From Actinomadura sp. K4S16 (GTDB lineage Bacteria; Actinomycetota; Actinomycetes; Streptosporangiales; Streptosporangiaceae), in NCBI RefSeq assembly GCF_008327685.1, contig NZ_BDDE01000017.1, positions 124,001 to 188,000 of the forward strand: a DNA stretch of 64,000 nt, written 5' to 3'. Under the pieces are notes generated by a model. The model had not been told where the DNA came from, made no database searches, and saw nothing but the letters and a program-made list of their open reading frames with translations. Positions within the stretch are counted from its first letter, which is position 1. Every line of letters begins with the position of its first letter. Shown one piece after another: positions 7,972 through 15,784 of the stretch. Position numbers and translations under genes: made by a program.

Positions 7972-8358
7972 TCAGGAGCATTCGAACCACACCGTCACGC
8001 CGGGCGGCGCCGGGGTGACGCCCCAGCGCGTGGTGAGGGCGTCAACGATCATCATTCCGCGGCCGCCCTCGTCGCGGGCCGCGCCCCTGACGTGGGGAGT
8101 GGAGTCCGCCGCGCCGTCGTCGGTCACCTCGCCGCGGATCACGTCGCCGTCCGCTGCGACGGTGACGGTGATCTGACCGCCGTCACCGCTGGCCGAATGT
8201 CGGACGGCGTTGGTGACCAGTTCGCTGACGCACAGTTCGACCGTGTCGGCCACCGGCCCCGTCCCGAGCACCTCGCGCACGAACCGGCGGGCGCGCGCCA
8301 CCGAACGACCGGTGCCGGGAAAGGCCGCCGTACCGATCAGCGCCGTCTCACGGGTCAT
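7972..8358 (-). CDS. Anti-sigma-factor-type ATP-binding protein (RsbW/SpoIIAB-like HATPase)
   Basis: A 128-residue single-domain GHKL ATPase of the HATPase_c_2 type. The N-box is ELCVSELVTNAVRHS (about 61-75), followed by EVTDDGA and the G-box DEGGRGMMIVDALTTRWG. Proteins of this type phosphorylate anti-sigma antagonists or bind sigma factors; actinomycetes have dozens of them. It lies at the end of a minus-strand run after two acyl-adenylating enzymes, its start overlapping the end of a tiny upstream reading frame. No STAS-domain antagonist is nearby, so its partner is unknown. Confidence 0.85.
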   Translation of the reverse strand: MTRETALIGTAAFPGTGRSVARARRFVREVLGTGPVADTVELCVSELVTNAVRHSASGDGGQITVTVAADGDVIRGEVTDDGAADSTPHVRGAARDEGGRGMMIVDALTTRWGVTPAPPGVTVWFECS

Positions 8359-8488
8359 CAGGGCACCTCCCGGGCGGCGCGGTCCCGGATCCCGGCGGCC
8401 GCCCGCGGCCGCCGCGGGCGGTGCCCTCGCCGGGCGCGGCCTTCCGCGGCCGGGGTCCGTGATGGGCGGTGTGCGACTCGATCGGCAT
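8348..8488 (-). CDS. Possible small protein between ligase and anti-sigma ATPase
   Basis: A 46-residue frame starting MPIESHTAHHGPRPRKAAPG, rich in Pro, Gly and Arg. It has a good ribosome binding site, aaggag nine bases before the ATG, made from the last codons of the upstream ligase. Its end overlaps the start of the anti-sigma ATPase by 11 bases in another frame, so translation of it could feed that gene. The composition is typical of random GC-rich frames, so it may be only a translational leader. Confidence 0.35.
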   Translation of the reverse strand: MPIESHTAHHGPRPRKAAPGEGTARGGRGRPPGSGTAPPGRCPDDP

Positions 8489-8493
8489 GGCGA

Positions 8494-9873
8494 TCACTCC
8501 TTGGGGAGGGTTCCGGTGACCAGATAGCGGCGCGGCACCTTGTACCGCGCGAACCGCGACCGCAGCTCGGCGTCCACCCTGGCGACCAGCGGCCGCGGGG
8601 AGACGTCGCCGCGGGCGACGAGATGGGCGACGACGACCTCGCCGTGCCGCTCGTCGGGTTCCCCGCGTACGAGGACGTCGGCCACACCGGGGACGCGGCG
8701 GACGGCGTCCTCGATCTCCTGCGGGTAGACGTGGTACCCGGTGTTGATCATTCGGTCGAGCCGCCCGCGGAGACGGAGGTGGCCGTCCTCCAGTCGTCCC
8801 AGGTCGCCCAGCGAGCACCACCCGTCGGCGTCGGCGTACTCGGCGACCACCATCGGCGACCGGACGCTGATCTCCCCGGACGGCCCGAGGCGCAGCTCAC
8901 CGGCCGCGGCGACGGGACGGCCGCAGCTGCCCGCCCGGGACATGTCGCCCTCGGCCACCGCCCGGTGATCGGCCTGGTCGAGGACGGTGAGGGGCCAGCC
9001 GCCCTCCAGCCGACCGTAGATCTGGACAAGGACGTCCGGGAGCAGGAGCGCGGTGTCGCGCAGGTCTTCCGGCGCCATGGGCGCCCCGCCGTAGAGGAGG
9101 CGCCGCAGGGAGCCCAGCCCGCCCGGACGGCTCCGCACGGCGGCGGCGAGCCGGGAGACCATGCCGGTCACCATCATCGTCGAGGTGACCGTGCCGGACC
9201 GCAGCAGGTCGAGGACGGCGTCGGCGTCGAACCGGCGCATGATCGTCTGCGGCAGCCCCATGCGCAGGAACGGGAAGGTCCCCACGAGTCCCGTGCCGTG
9301 CATCAGCTGCTGGACGGTGAGGAAGCACTCGTCCGGCCCGAAGCCCGGGCCGTAGCCGCCATCGCGGTAGAGGGCGATGTTGGCGGCCATCGCGGCCTCC
9401 CAGTTGCCGTACGAGATCGGCACCGCCATCAGCTCCCCCGAACGGACGGCCCGCGGGTAGAGCAGCAGGGTGCGCTCCGCGGGGACCTCCGGCTCGGACG
9501 GCGCCGGCGGGCCGGTCAGCGGCTCGTCGTCGTCGTGGACCAGCGCGCCGCCCCCGGCGTGCTCGCGGTCCACCAGGACGGCGTCCGTGCCGGCGGCCTT
9601 CCAGATCGAGGCGGCCTCGGCGGGCGCGGCACCGGGATCGACGGGGACCCTGGTCGCGCCCAGCCACTCGACCGCGAGGGACGCCTCGACGGCGGCGATC
9701 GCGTTGGTGTGCCACAGCCCGATCCGCCCGCCCGCCAGGCCGCGCTCGGCCAGGGCCCCGGCGAGCCGGTCGACGCGCGCGGCGAGTTCGTCGCCGGTGC
9801 GCGCGCCTCCCCGGTCATCGCTGATCAGCACGCGGGGTCCGGCGGCCAGGAGGGCGGCCCGGGCGGCGGTCAC
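8494..9873 (-). CDS. Acyl-CoA synthetase-like AMP-binding protein, degenerate
   Basis: A 459-residue member of the ANL (adenylate-forming) superfamily. Downstream motifs are good: LYGGAPM (A4-like), SLGDLGRLEDGHLRLRGR (A7/A8) and INTGYHVYPQEIEDAV. Two catalytic elements are not: the Ser/Thr/Gly-rich P-loop (A3) is replaced by LLLYPRAVRSGELMA, and the protein stops at VTGTLPKE, just before the A10 Lys that normally follows in the LPKTxxGK motif. The GTG start overlaps the stop of the first ligase (GTGA), so the two are made together. It could be a non-catalytic partner of the first enzyme or a decaying copy. Confidence 0.8.
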   Translation of the reverse strand: MTAARAALLAAGPRVLISDDRGGARTGDELAARVDRLAGALAERGLAGGRIGLWHTNAIAAVEASLAVEWLGATRVPVDPGAAPAEAASIWKAAGTDAVLVDREHAGGGALVHDDDEPLTGPPAPSEPEVPAERTLLLYPRAVRSGELMAVPISYGNWEAAMAANIALYRDGGYGPGFGPDECFLTVQQLMHGTGLVGTFPFLRMGLPQTIMRRFDADAVLDLLRSGTVTSTMMVTGMVSRLAAAVRSRPGGLGSLRRLLYGGAPMAPEDLRDTALLLPDVLVQIYGRLEGGWPLTVLDQADHRAVAEGDMSRAGSCGRPVAAAGELRLGPSGEISVRSPMVVAEYADADGWCSLGDLGRLEDGHLRLRGRLDRMINTGYHVYPQEIEDAVRRVPGVADVLVRGEPDERHGEVVVAHLVARGDVSPRPLVARVDAELRSRFARYKVPRRYLVTGTLPKE

Positions 9874-11429
9874 GATCCCGCCGCCAGGCGCTCGCGCAGG
9901 ACGGCCCGCTGCACCTTCGCCCCGCCCAGCACGCAGGGCAGCTCGTCGACCACGACGATCTCGGGCCGCTCGTGCGGGAACAGTCCCGGCGCGGCCGTGC
10001 GGTCGATCGCCTCCCGCAGGGCCTCGGTGTCGGCGAAGCCCTCCTTGAGCACGACCGCGGCCACGACCCGGTCGTCCCCGAGCCCGACGACACCGCAGTT
10101 GGCCACTGCCGGGTGCTTCAGCACGGCCGCCTCCACGGCGTGCGGGTACACGCTCCCGGACGCCGTCGGGATCGAGTCGGCGGCGCGGTCGACGTAGTAG
10201 AGGAATCCGTCCTCGTCGAGATGGCCGACGTCGGCGGGCCTGAACCAGTCGCCGGGCAGGAAGGCGTCCTCCGTGCGATCGGGCATGCCCCAGTAATGGC
10301 CGATCGACATCGCGCTGCGGACCACGATCTCGCCCAGCCGCCCCGTCGGGACCCGCCGGCCGGCGTCGTCGACGATGGCCACCTCGAAGAACGGGGAGGC
10401 GGGACGTCCCACGCTGGTGATCCGCCGCGGATCCTCGGCCACCTCCGATGCGAGCAGGCGTGTGGTCACCGCGCCCTGCTCGGTCGAGCCGAACCCGTGG
10501 CACCACACCGGCCCCAGCAGTGCGGTCGTGCGCTCCAGCAGCTCGGGGGTCGCGAAGAACACCACCAGCCGGCGCAGCCGGTGCCCGACGCCGCCGCGCA
10601 GCTCGACGACGTCGAGGATCGGGTCGAGCATCGGCGCCGGCAGCAGGAGCCCGGTGACGCCCTCGGAGACGATGACGTCCAGGACGTGGGCGGGGTCGAA
10701 GTCGGAGTCGTCCACCAGCACCGTCCGGGCGCCGCGGACGAGGTAGGGGTACAGGAGCTGGAATCCCGTCGCCCACTGCAGCGCGTGCGCGTGCAGTACG
10801 ACGTCGGAGGGGCCGACCGGTTCGAGTCCGGGTGCGAACGTGTCGACGTGGTGGAGGTTCTGGTCGACCACCGCCGCCCACGAGCGGTGGCTGACCGTCC
10901 AGGGTTTCGGGGAGCCCGTGGTGCCGGACGTGGGCTGGATGAACGCGGGGGAGTCCTCGTCCACGTCCAGGGGCTCGGCCACGGGGGACCCGGCCGCCAG
11001 GACGTCCGTCCACGGGGTGGCCCAGGAGGGCGGGTCCTCGCCGACCGCGATCAGCAGGAGGTCGCCGAGCCGGTCCCGGTGCGCATCGACGGCATCGGCG
11101 AAGCGGACGTCGAAGATCAGCCCGTGGGCCCCCACCTGCTCCAGAAGCTCCGCATGGGTGCCCATGTCGAAGTGGCTGTGCAGGACGACCCGGACGATTC
11201 CGGCCCGTTCGCATCCCAGCCAGGCGTGCACGACCTCGGCCCGGTTGTGGGAGAGCACGCCGACCCGCTCCCCTTCGCCCACCCCGAGGGCGGCCAGGCC
11301 GGTGGCGACCCGGTTCGCCGACGCGTCGAGCTCCGCGAAGGTCTGGGTCCCGCCGGCCGTGGTGAGCGCCGTCCTCCCGGCGAACCGCGCCGCCGCGTCA
11401 CCCGGCAGCATCCCCGCCCTGATCAGCAT
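9870..11429 (-). CDS. AMP-dependent acyl-CoA synthetase/ligase
   Basis: A 519-residue ANL enzyme that should activate a carboxylic acid as an adenylate and pass it to CoA or a carrier. The P-loop A3 is PTSGTTGSPKPWTVSH (about 166-181), A5 is GFGSTEQG, A7 is GDWFRPADVGHLDEDG, A8 follows with YYVDRAADSIPTASG, and the A10 Lys is in GGAKVQRAVL at the end. It begins a four-gene minus-strand run and is divergent from an AraC regulator. The acid substrate cannot be told; aromatic or fatty acids are both possible. ATG start with ggaggaa seven bases upstream. Confidence 0.88.
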   Translation of the reverse strand: MLIRAGMLPGDAAARFAGRTALTTAGGTQTFAELDASANRVATGLAALGVGEGERVGVLSHNRAEVVHAWLGCERAGIVRVVLHSHFDMGTHAELLEQVGAHGLIFDVRFADAVDAHRDRLGDLLLIAVGEDPPSWATPWTDVLAAGSPVAEPLDVDEDSPAFIQPTSGTTGSPKPWTVSHRSWAAVVDQNLHHVDTFAPGLEPVGPSDVVLHAHALQWATGFQLLYPYLVRGARTVLVDDSDFDPAHVLDVIVSEGVTGLLLPAPMLDPILDVVELRGGVGHRLRRLVVFFATPELLERTTALLGPVWCHGFGSTEQGAVTTRLLASEVAEDPRRITSVGRPASPFFEVAIVDDAGRRVPTGRLGEIVVRSAMSIGHYWGMPDRTEDAFLPGDWFRPADVGHLDEDGFLYYVDRAADSIPTASGSVYPHAVEAAVLKHPAVANCGVVGLGDDRVVAAVVLKEGFADTEALREAIDRTAAPGLFPHERPEIVVVDELPCVLGGAKVQRAVLRERLAAGS

Positions 11430-11500
11430 CTTTCCTCCTCGTGAGGTCGAGCGATGCCCACGAAGCTAGGAGGCGGGCGCCGTCCGCGGACGTCCGCTGC

Positions 11501-11571
11501 ACGGAGCGACAAGCCATCTGGCACGCAGCGACAAGTCCTGCCTTGTCCCCCCGGACACACCGGCCTAGCGT
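11501..11571 (+). promoter_or_regulatory. AraC-type direct repeat and promoter of the araC-like gene
   Basis: The 13-mer ACGGAGCGACAAG (11501-11513) is repeated as ACGCAGCGACAAG (11523-11535), a period of 22 bases or two helical turns, as expected for AraC-family half-sites. Directly after it comes TTGTCC (11543-11548), 17 bases, TAGCGT (11566-11571), a good -35/-10 pair. The predicted transcript starts at or next to the GTG at 11579, so the mRNA would be leaderless. The repeat may also serve the divergent ligase operon. Confidence 0.6.
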
Positions 11572-11578
11572 TGGCCTC

Positions 11579-12574
11579 GTGGGACAGGTGCTCTCCACCG
11601 AACAGGTCCCGCCGCGGGACCGGATCGCGTACTGGCACGAGGTCATCTGCTCGACCTTCATCCAGCTGGACGTGGCCCAGACCAGCGGCGGAAGGTTCCG
11701 CGGCATGGTGCGGAACCACCAGGTCGGCCCGATCCAGGCGACCCGCATCCTGACCGATCCGATGACCGCCGAGCGGTCACGCCGCCATCTGCGGTCGGCG
11801 GAGGAGGACGTCTGCCTGCTCGCACTGCAGCTGCGCGGCCGGACCGTCGGCCACCAGGACGGGAGGAGAGCCGTTCTGGAACCGGGCGACCTGGCGCTGT
11901 TCGACAGCACGCGCCCCTACCTGGTGGACTTCCAGGGCCCGCAGTTCGATCATCTGGTGCTGCAGTTCCCCCGCGCCGCGCTGAGCGAGCGCGGCATCGA
12001 GGCGGCCGGTGCCACGGCCCGCCGGATCGCGGTGGACTCCATGGTCGGCCGCCTGGTCTCCCCCTTCCTGGTCAACGCCACCCGGATGGCGGACACGGCC
12101 AGTCCGGAGACCGGGCAGCGGCTCGCCGAGATGGCGCTGGACCTCGTCGCGACCGCGCTCGCCCCGCTCACCGGCATCGACCGCCCGCCCGCCTCACCGG
12201 GAGAGGAGCTGCTGCGCCGGGTCCAGCTCTACATGCAGCTGCACCTGTCCGACCCGTGCCTGTCCCCGCCCAAGGTCGCCGCGGCCAACAACATCTCGCT
12301 GCGCCAGCTCCACCGGCTGTTCTCCCGCGAAGGCACCTCGTTCGGGCGCTGGCTGCGCGAGGAGCGGCTGCGCCGCTGCTTCGACGACCTGGGCTCCCCG
12401 CTGCTCGCCGGACGGTCCATCGCGGAGATCGGCGCCCGCTGGGGCCTGCCGGACGCGCCCGGCCTCAGCCGCGCCTTCCGGGCCCGCTACGACATGAGCC
12501 CCCGCGAGCACCGCAGAGCGGCCCTGTCGATGTGCGACGCCCCGCCGCGCCGACCGGCGACGAGCCCGTTCTGA
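11579..12574 (+). CDS. AraC-family regulator with AraC_binding_2-type sensor domain
   Basis: A 331-residue activator. The N-terminal half (YWHEVICSTFIQLDV, then ALFDSTRPYLVDFQG) is the cupin-like AraC_binding_2 domain of the FeaR/NphR group. The C-terminal half carries two helix-turn-helix motifs: PKVAAANNISLRQLHRLF and SIAEIGARWGLPDAPGLSRAF, ending in SPREHRR. The GTG start follows a -10 element by seven bases, so it is leaderless; starts further upstream would include untranslatable-looking Arg/Ser sequence. Divergent from two acyl-adenylating enzymes, which it probably controls in response to an aromatic or similar acid. Ligand inferred only. Confidence 0.88.
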   Translation: MGQVLSTEQVPPRDRIAYWHEVICSTFIQLDVAQTSGGRFRGMVRNHQVGPIQATRILTDPMTAERSRRHLRSAEEDVCLLALQLRGRTVGHQDGRRAVLEPGDLALFDSTRPYLVDFQGPQFDHLVLQFPRAALSERGIEAAGATARRIAVDSMVGRLVSPFLVNATRMADTASPETGQRLAEMALDLVATALAPLTGIDRPPASPGEELLRRVQLYMQLHLSDPCLSPPKVAAANNISLRQLHRLFSREGTSFGRWLREERLRRCFDDLGSPLLAGRSIAEIGARWGLPDAPGLSRAFRARYDMSPREHRRAALSMCDAPPRRPATSPF

Positions 12575-12600
12575 GGCTTCGGGCGGTCGGGCCTCGTGGC

Positions 12601-13713
12601 TCAGCCGGTGTGGAGGACCCGGAATCGATCAGGTTCGGCCGGGTCGCGGTCGACGACCTGGATCGGCGGCCAGGCCCACTGCCAGACGCTGATGCCCTGC
12701 GCACGGGAGAACCGGATCTGCCCGCGGGTGCCCTCGACCGCGACCCGCGGCCAGGTCTCGGCGACGCCGGCCCGGTCCGCGCCGCGGCGGCGCAGCACGT
12801 CGGCGAGGACGGCGACCGTGTCGTAGCCCTCGAAGGCGACGAAGGACGGCGCTCGGCCCAGCCGCTCGCGGAGGGCCGTCTCGACTCGGGCGCCGAGCGG
12901 GCCGAGACGCTCGGGCAGGTAGCGCAGGAACGGGACCGCTGAGCCGGCGTCGCCCAGCAGCGCCGCCCATTCGGTGAACTCCGGCTGCCCGGCCGGCGCG
13001 CCGATCAAGATCTCGGTGAGGCGCCGGTCGCGGCGGACGGCCTGGACGATCGGCACCGCCGGGTCCGGGTGCCCGACCAGAAGCAGGAGGGCCGTCGCGC
13101 GGTGTGCCACGAGCTCGTCGCACACCGCCGCGGGGGCGAGCACGCACATGTCGAGCTCGACGATGGTGCCGCCGCGTTGAGCGAGACGGTCCCGCAGGAT
13201 GCGGGTCCCCGACGTCCAGTAGACGCTCGGCTGCGCGGCCACGGCGATGCGGCTGTGGCCCTGGTCGAGGAGGAAGTCAGCGTAGATCCGCCAGCCGCGG
13301 GACTGCGCCGGGGCCAGGCGCGCGACCCGTTCGGTGGACTTGTCGGTGAGCGCGTCGAGAACCGCCGACGAGCAGAGGAAAGGCAGGCCGAGGGCGTCGG
13401 CCCTGGCAGCCGCGGCGCGGGCGACGACGCTGTGGTACTCCCCCGCCAAGGCGGCCACGCCCAGGCGGGCCAGCTCGTCGACCGCCGCTTCGGCCCGCCG
13501 CGGGTCGGCCGCGGTGTCCCGGACCACCAGTTCGAGCCGTCGTCCGGCGATCCCGCCGGCGTCGTTGACGTCGCGGACGGCCAGCTCAAGGCCGGCGAGC
13601 AGGTGCCGGCCCGCCTCGACCCAGCCGGGCGGGGTCAGCGGAACGAGCGCGCCGACCTGGATTGACGACCCGGCAGTGCGCTCCGCTCCAGACCGCGATG
13701 ACGGCGTTTCCAT
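12601..13713 (-). CDS. Branched-chain amino-acid-type substrate-binding protein (Peripla_BP_6) without signal peptide
   Basis: A 370-residue type I periplasmic-binding fold: VGALVPLTPPGWVEAGRHL, AVRDVNDAGGIAGRRLELV, PRRAEAAVDELARLGVAAL and FVAFEGYDTVAVLADVL follow the Leu/Ile/Val-binding pattern. The N-terminus METPSSRSGAERTAGSSIQ has no hydrophobic segment, no lipobox Cys and no Tat motif, and no transporter permease or ATPase genes are adjacent. It may therefore be a cytoplasmic ligand sensor, as AmiC is in Pseudomonas, or an orphan. The ATG follows gggggg-type sequence by about six bases. It is convergent with the AraC gene and divergent from the sigma factor. Confidence 0.85.
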   Translation of the reverse strand: METPSSRSGAERTAGSSIQVGALVPLTPPGWVEAGRHLLAGLELAVRDVNDAGGIAGRRLELVVRDTAADPRRAEAAVDELARLGVAALAGEYHSVVARAAAARADALGLPFLCSSAVLDALTDKSTERVARLAPAQSRGWRIYADFLLDQGHSRIAVAAQPSVYWTSGTRILRDRLAQRGGTIVELDMCVLAPAAVCDELVAHRATALLLLVGHPDPAVPIVQAVRRDRRLTEILIGAPAGQPEFTEWAALLGDAGSAVPFLRYLPERLGPLGARVETALRERLGRAPSFVAFEGYDTVAVLADVLRRRGADRAGVAETWPRVAVEGTRGQIRFSRAQGISVWQWAWPPIQVVDRDPAEPDRFRVLHTG

Positions 13714-13857
13714 GCGCTGCCCCCCGTGTGGCGATTCGGTCGCACCATAATCCCCGGCCCCCGAGGCCAAGGAAAGACGGAAATGTCCGGCGGGGGCGGG
13801 CAACCGTTCCGGTGGGCCAACCGGTAGATGTCGGCAGAACATCTCTTGGGAGGTCGG

Positions 13858-14361
13858 ATGCGGGAGCGACCGGAGTACGCGGCGTATGTGACGGAGCGGT
13901 CGCCGCGCCTGCTCAGGACGGCCTACCTGCTGTGCCGCGACTGGGGCCAGGCCGAGGACCTGCTGCAGACGGCGCTGGTGAAGGCGTGGCGGGCCTGGCG
14001 GCGGATCGGGGACGACCCCGATCCCTACGTCTACCGGATCCTCGTCAACACGCACGCGTCGTGGGCGAGGCGCCGCTGGCGGGGCGAGCGGCCCACCGAA
14101 CGCCCACCGGAGGCGGCGGACCCGGCGGACGGCTTCGGCGCGGCCGAGGACAAGGCCGTCCTGTGGGCGGCGCTCGGGCGGCTCCCGCACCGGCAGCGCG
14201 CCACGGTGGTGCTGCGCTTCTTCGAGGACCTGTCCGAGCCGCAGGTCGCCGAGGTCCTCGGCTGCTCGGTCGGCACGGTCAAGAGCCAGACCAGCAAGGC
14301 CCTCGCCAAGCTCAGGGTCGATCCGGGCGTCCTCGCCGCCACGCCGCAGGGAAGGGAGTGA
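13858..14361 (+). CDS. SigE-family ECF RNA polymerase sigma factor
   Basis: A 167-residue ECF sigma. Region 2 spans YVTERSPRLLRTAYLLC through QAEDLLQTALVKAWRAW; region 4 spans LPHRQRATVVLRFFEDLSEPQVAEVLGCSVGTVKSQTSKALAKL, typical of the short actinobacterial SigE group. The ATG has GGGAGG four bases upstream (13848-13853); an ATG ten codons earlier lacks such a site. The next gene starts four bases after the stop and encodes a membrane-anchored protein that likely acts as its anti-sigma partner. A possible ECF promoter GCAACC (13800-13805) about 16 bases before CGGTAG may mean autoregulation; this is weak. Confidence 0.9.
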   Translation: MRERPEYAAYVTERSPRLLRTAYLLCRDWGQAEDLLQTALVKAWRAWRRIGDDPDPYVYRILVNTHASWARRRWRGERPTERPPEAADPADGFGAAEDKAVLWAALGRLPHRQRATVVLRFFEDLSEPQVAEVLGCSVGTVKSQTSKALAKLRVDPGVLAATPQGRE

Positions 14362-14364
14362 CCG

Positions 14365-15036
14365 ATGGCCCACACGCTGAAGGACCTGACCGAGGTCATG
14401 GAGGCCGCGAGCGCGCCCGGCCGGCCCTCGCCCGACCTGCTCGCCGACGTCCGGCGCCGGGTCGGGCGCGGCAACCGGGCCCGTGCCGCCGCCGGGGCCC
14501 TCGGAGTCGCGCTGGTGGCCGGGGGGACGTTCGGGACGGTCCAGGCGCTGGCCGGGAACGACTCCGGCCCCGCCCCTCGCAGGCAGGAGGCGCTCGGACC
14601 GGCGATGACCGGCGTCACGAACGGCGCCTTCCCGGACTCCGCCCGGGTCGAGGGACTGCGACCGGTGGCGGAGGTGCACTACTCCGAGTTCGGCCGGACG
14701 GCCCGCCTCACATTCACCCCGACCGGCGAGTTCACCATGGTCAGGGCGGCCGACTGCGGGGACGCGACCGTCTTCGGACTGAGCCACGACACCCTGAGCA
14801 GTTACAGGTGCGGAGGGGAGGCCTACATGCTCACCACTCCCGGCGTGCCCGTCACCATCGAGACGACCGTCCTGTCCAGAGGGGCGGCCAGGGATGTGGG
14901 CAACATGCCCACACTCCCCGCGCTCAACCGGTACCTGGCCGCCCACAAGCCGACGCCTGGACACTGGAGCGTCCAGGTCTACAGCGGCCCGTGCACATCC
15001 GACACGTGCAAGACGCGGCATCCGCCGAAGCCATGA
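14365..15036 (+). CDS. Membrane-anchored protein, probable anti-sigma partner
   Basis: A 223-residue protein with an N-terminal cytoplasmic part of about 48 residues (LKDLTEVMEAASAPGRPSPDLLADVRRRV), one membrane helix near 49-70 (AAAGALGVALVAGGTFGTV) and an extracellular domain with four Cys (ADCGD, SSYRCGG, GPCTSDTC), which could form disulfides. This layout and its position four bases behind a SigE-type sigma gene are usual for the poorly conserved regulators of such sigma factors. No zinc-binding HxxxCxxC motif is visible. The regulator role is inference from context. Confidence 0.75.
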   Translation: MAHTLKDLTEVMEAASAPGRPSPDLLADVRRRVGRGNRARAAAGALGVALVAGGTFGTVQALAGNDSGPAPRRQEALGPAMTGVTNGAFPDSARVEGLRPVAEVHYSEFGRTARLTFTPTGEFTMVRAADCGDATVFGLSHDTLSSYRCGGEAYMLTTPGVPVTIETTVLSRGAARDVGNMPTLPALNRYLAAHKPTPGHWSVQVYSGPCTSDTCKTRHPPKP

Positions 15037-15106
15037 GCCGCTCCTGTGAAACCCGCCGGAGCGTGGACCCTGGAGGCCTACGCACGCTGAGCACGGAGCG
15101 GGCGCG

Positions 15107-15784
15107 TCAGGGGTTGTAGCGGTAGCCCATGCCGGGCTCGGTCAGGAGGTGCCGGGGACGGGTCGGGTCCGGTTCCAGTTTGCGGCGGAGCTGGGCCATG
15201 TACTGGCGGAGGTAGTGGCTTTCCCGGACGTACTCGGGCCCCCAGACCTCCGTCAGCAGGTACCGGTGCCCGATCAGTTTGCCGGGGTTGCGCAGCAGGA
15301 TCTCCAGCAGGTGCCACTCGGTCGGCGTCAGGCGCAGGGTCGTGCCGTCGGACGCGGTGACGGTCTTGTTCACCAGGTCGACGGTGTGGTCGCCCACGGA
15401 GGCCGTGGGGACGGCTTCGCCGGGTCTGGCGCGGCGGGTGACGGCGCGGATGCGCGCGATGAGCTCCTCGACGGTGAAGGGCTTGGTGACGTAGTCGTCG
15501 GCCCCGGCGTCGAGGGCGTCGACCTTGTCGCGGCTGCCCGCCCGCCCGGACAGGACGATGATCGGGACGTCGGTCCAGCCGCGCAGGCCGTGGATGACGT
15601 CGAGGCCCTCGATGTCGGGCAGGCCGAGATCCAGGACGACGAGGTCGGGGCGGGCGGTGCCGGCGAGGCGGAGCGCGGCGGTGCCGTCGGCGGCGGTCTC
15701 GACGTCGTAGTGGCGGGCGCGCAGGTTGATGCGCAGGGCCCGCAGGATCTGGGGGTCGTCGTCGACGACGAGCACGCGGGTCAT
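15107..15784 (-). CDS. kdpE: KdpE response regulator
   Basis: A 225-residue OmpR-type regulator. The receiver domain has acidic pocket DDD (8-10), phosphorylated Asp52 in LVVLDLGLPD, and the conserved Lys in DYVTKPFT. The C-terminal winged helix (about 130-225) contains LTPTEWHLLEILLRNPGKLI and ESHYLRQYMAQLRRKLEPD, close to KdpE proteins. Its ATG overlaps the stop of kdpD (ATGA). It is the last gene of the kdp run and should activate kdpFABC at low K+ or high osmolarity after phosphotransfer from KdpD. Confidence 0.95.
   Translation of the reverse strand: MTRVLVVDDDPQILRALRINLRARHYDVETAADGTAALRLAGTARPDLVVLDLGLPDIEGLDVIHGLRGWTDVPIIVLSGRAGSRDKVDALDAGADDYVTKPFTVEELIARIRAVTRRARPGEAVPTASVGDHTVDLVNKTVTASDGTTLRLTPTEWHLLEILLRNPGKLIGHRYLLTEVWGPEYVRESHYLRQYMAQLRRKLEPDPTRPRHLLTEPGMGYRYNP

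Noticed and set aside
8092..10197. 701-codon plus-strand frame opposite the acyl-adenylating enzymes
   Set aside because: Antisense to genes with clear motifs; composition of its product is not protein-like.
13828..13857. Earlier ATG for the sigma factor
   Set aside because: The ATG at 13858 has GGGAGG in the right place and the extra ten residues do not look like region 2.
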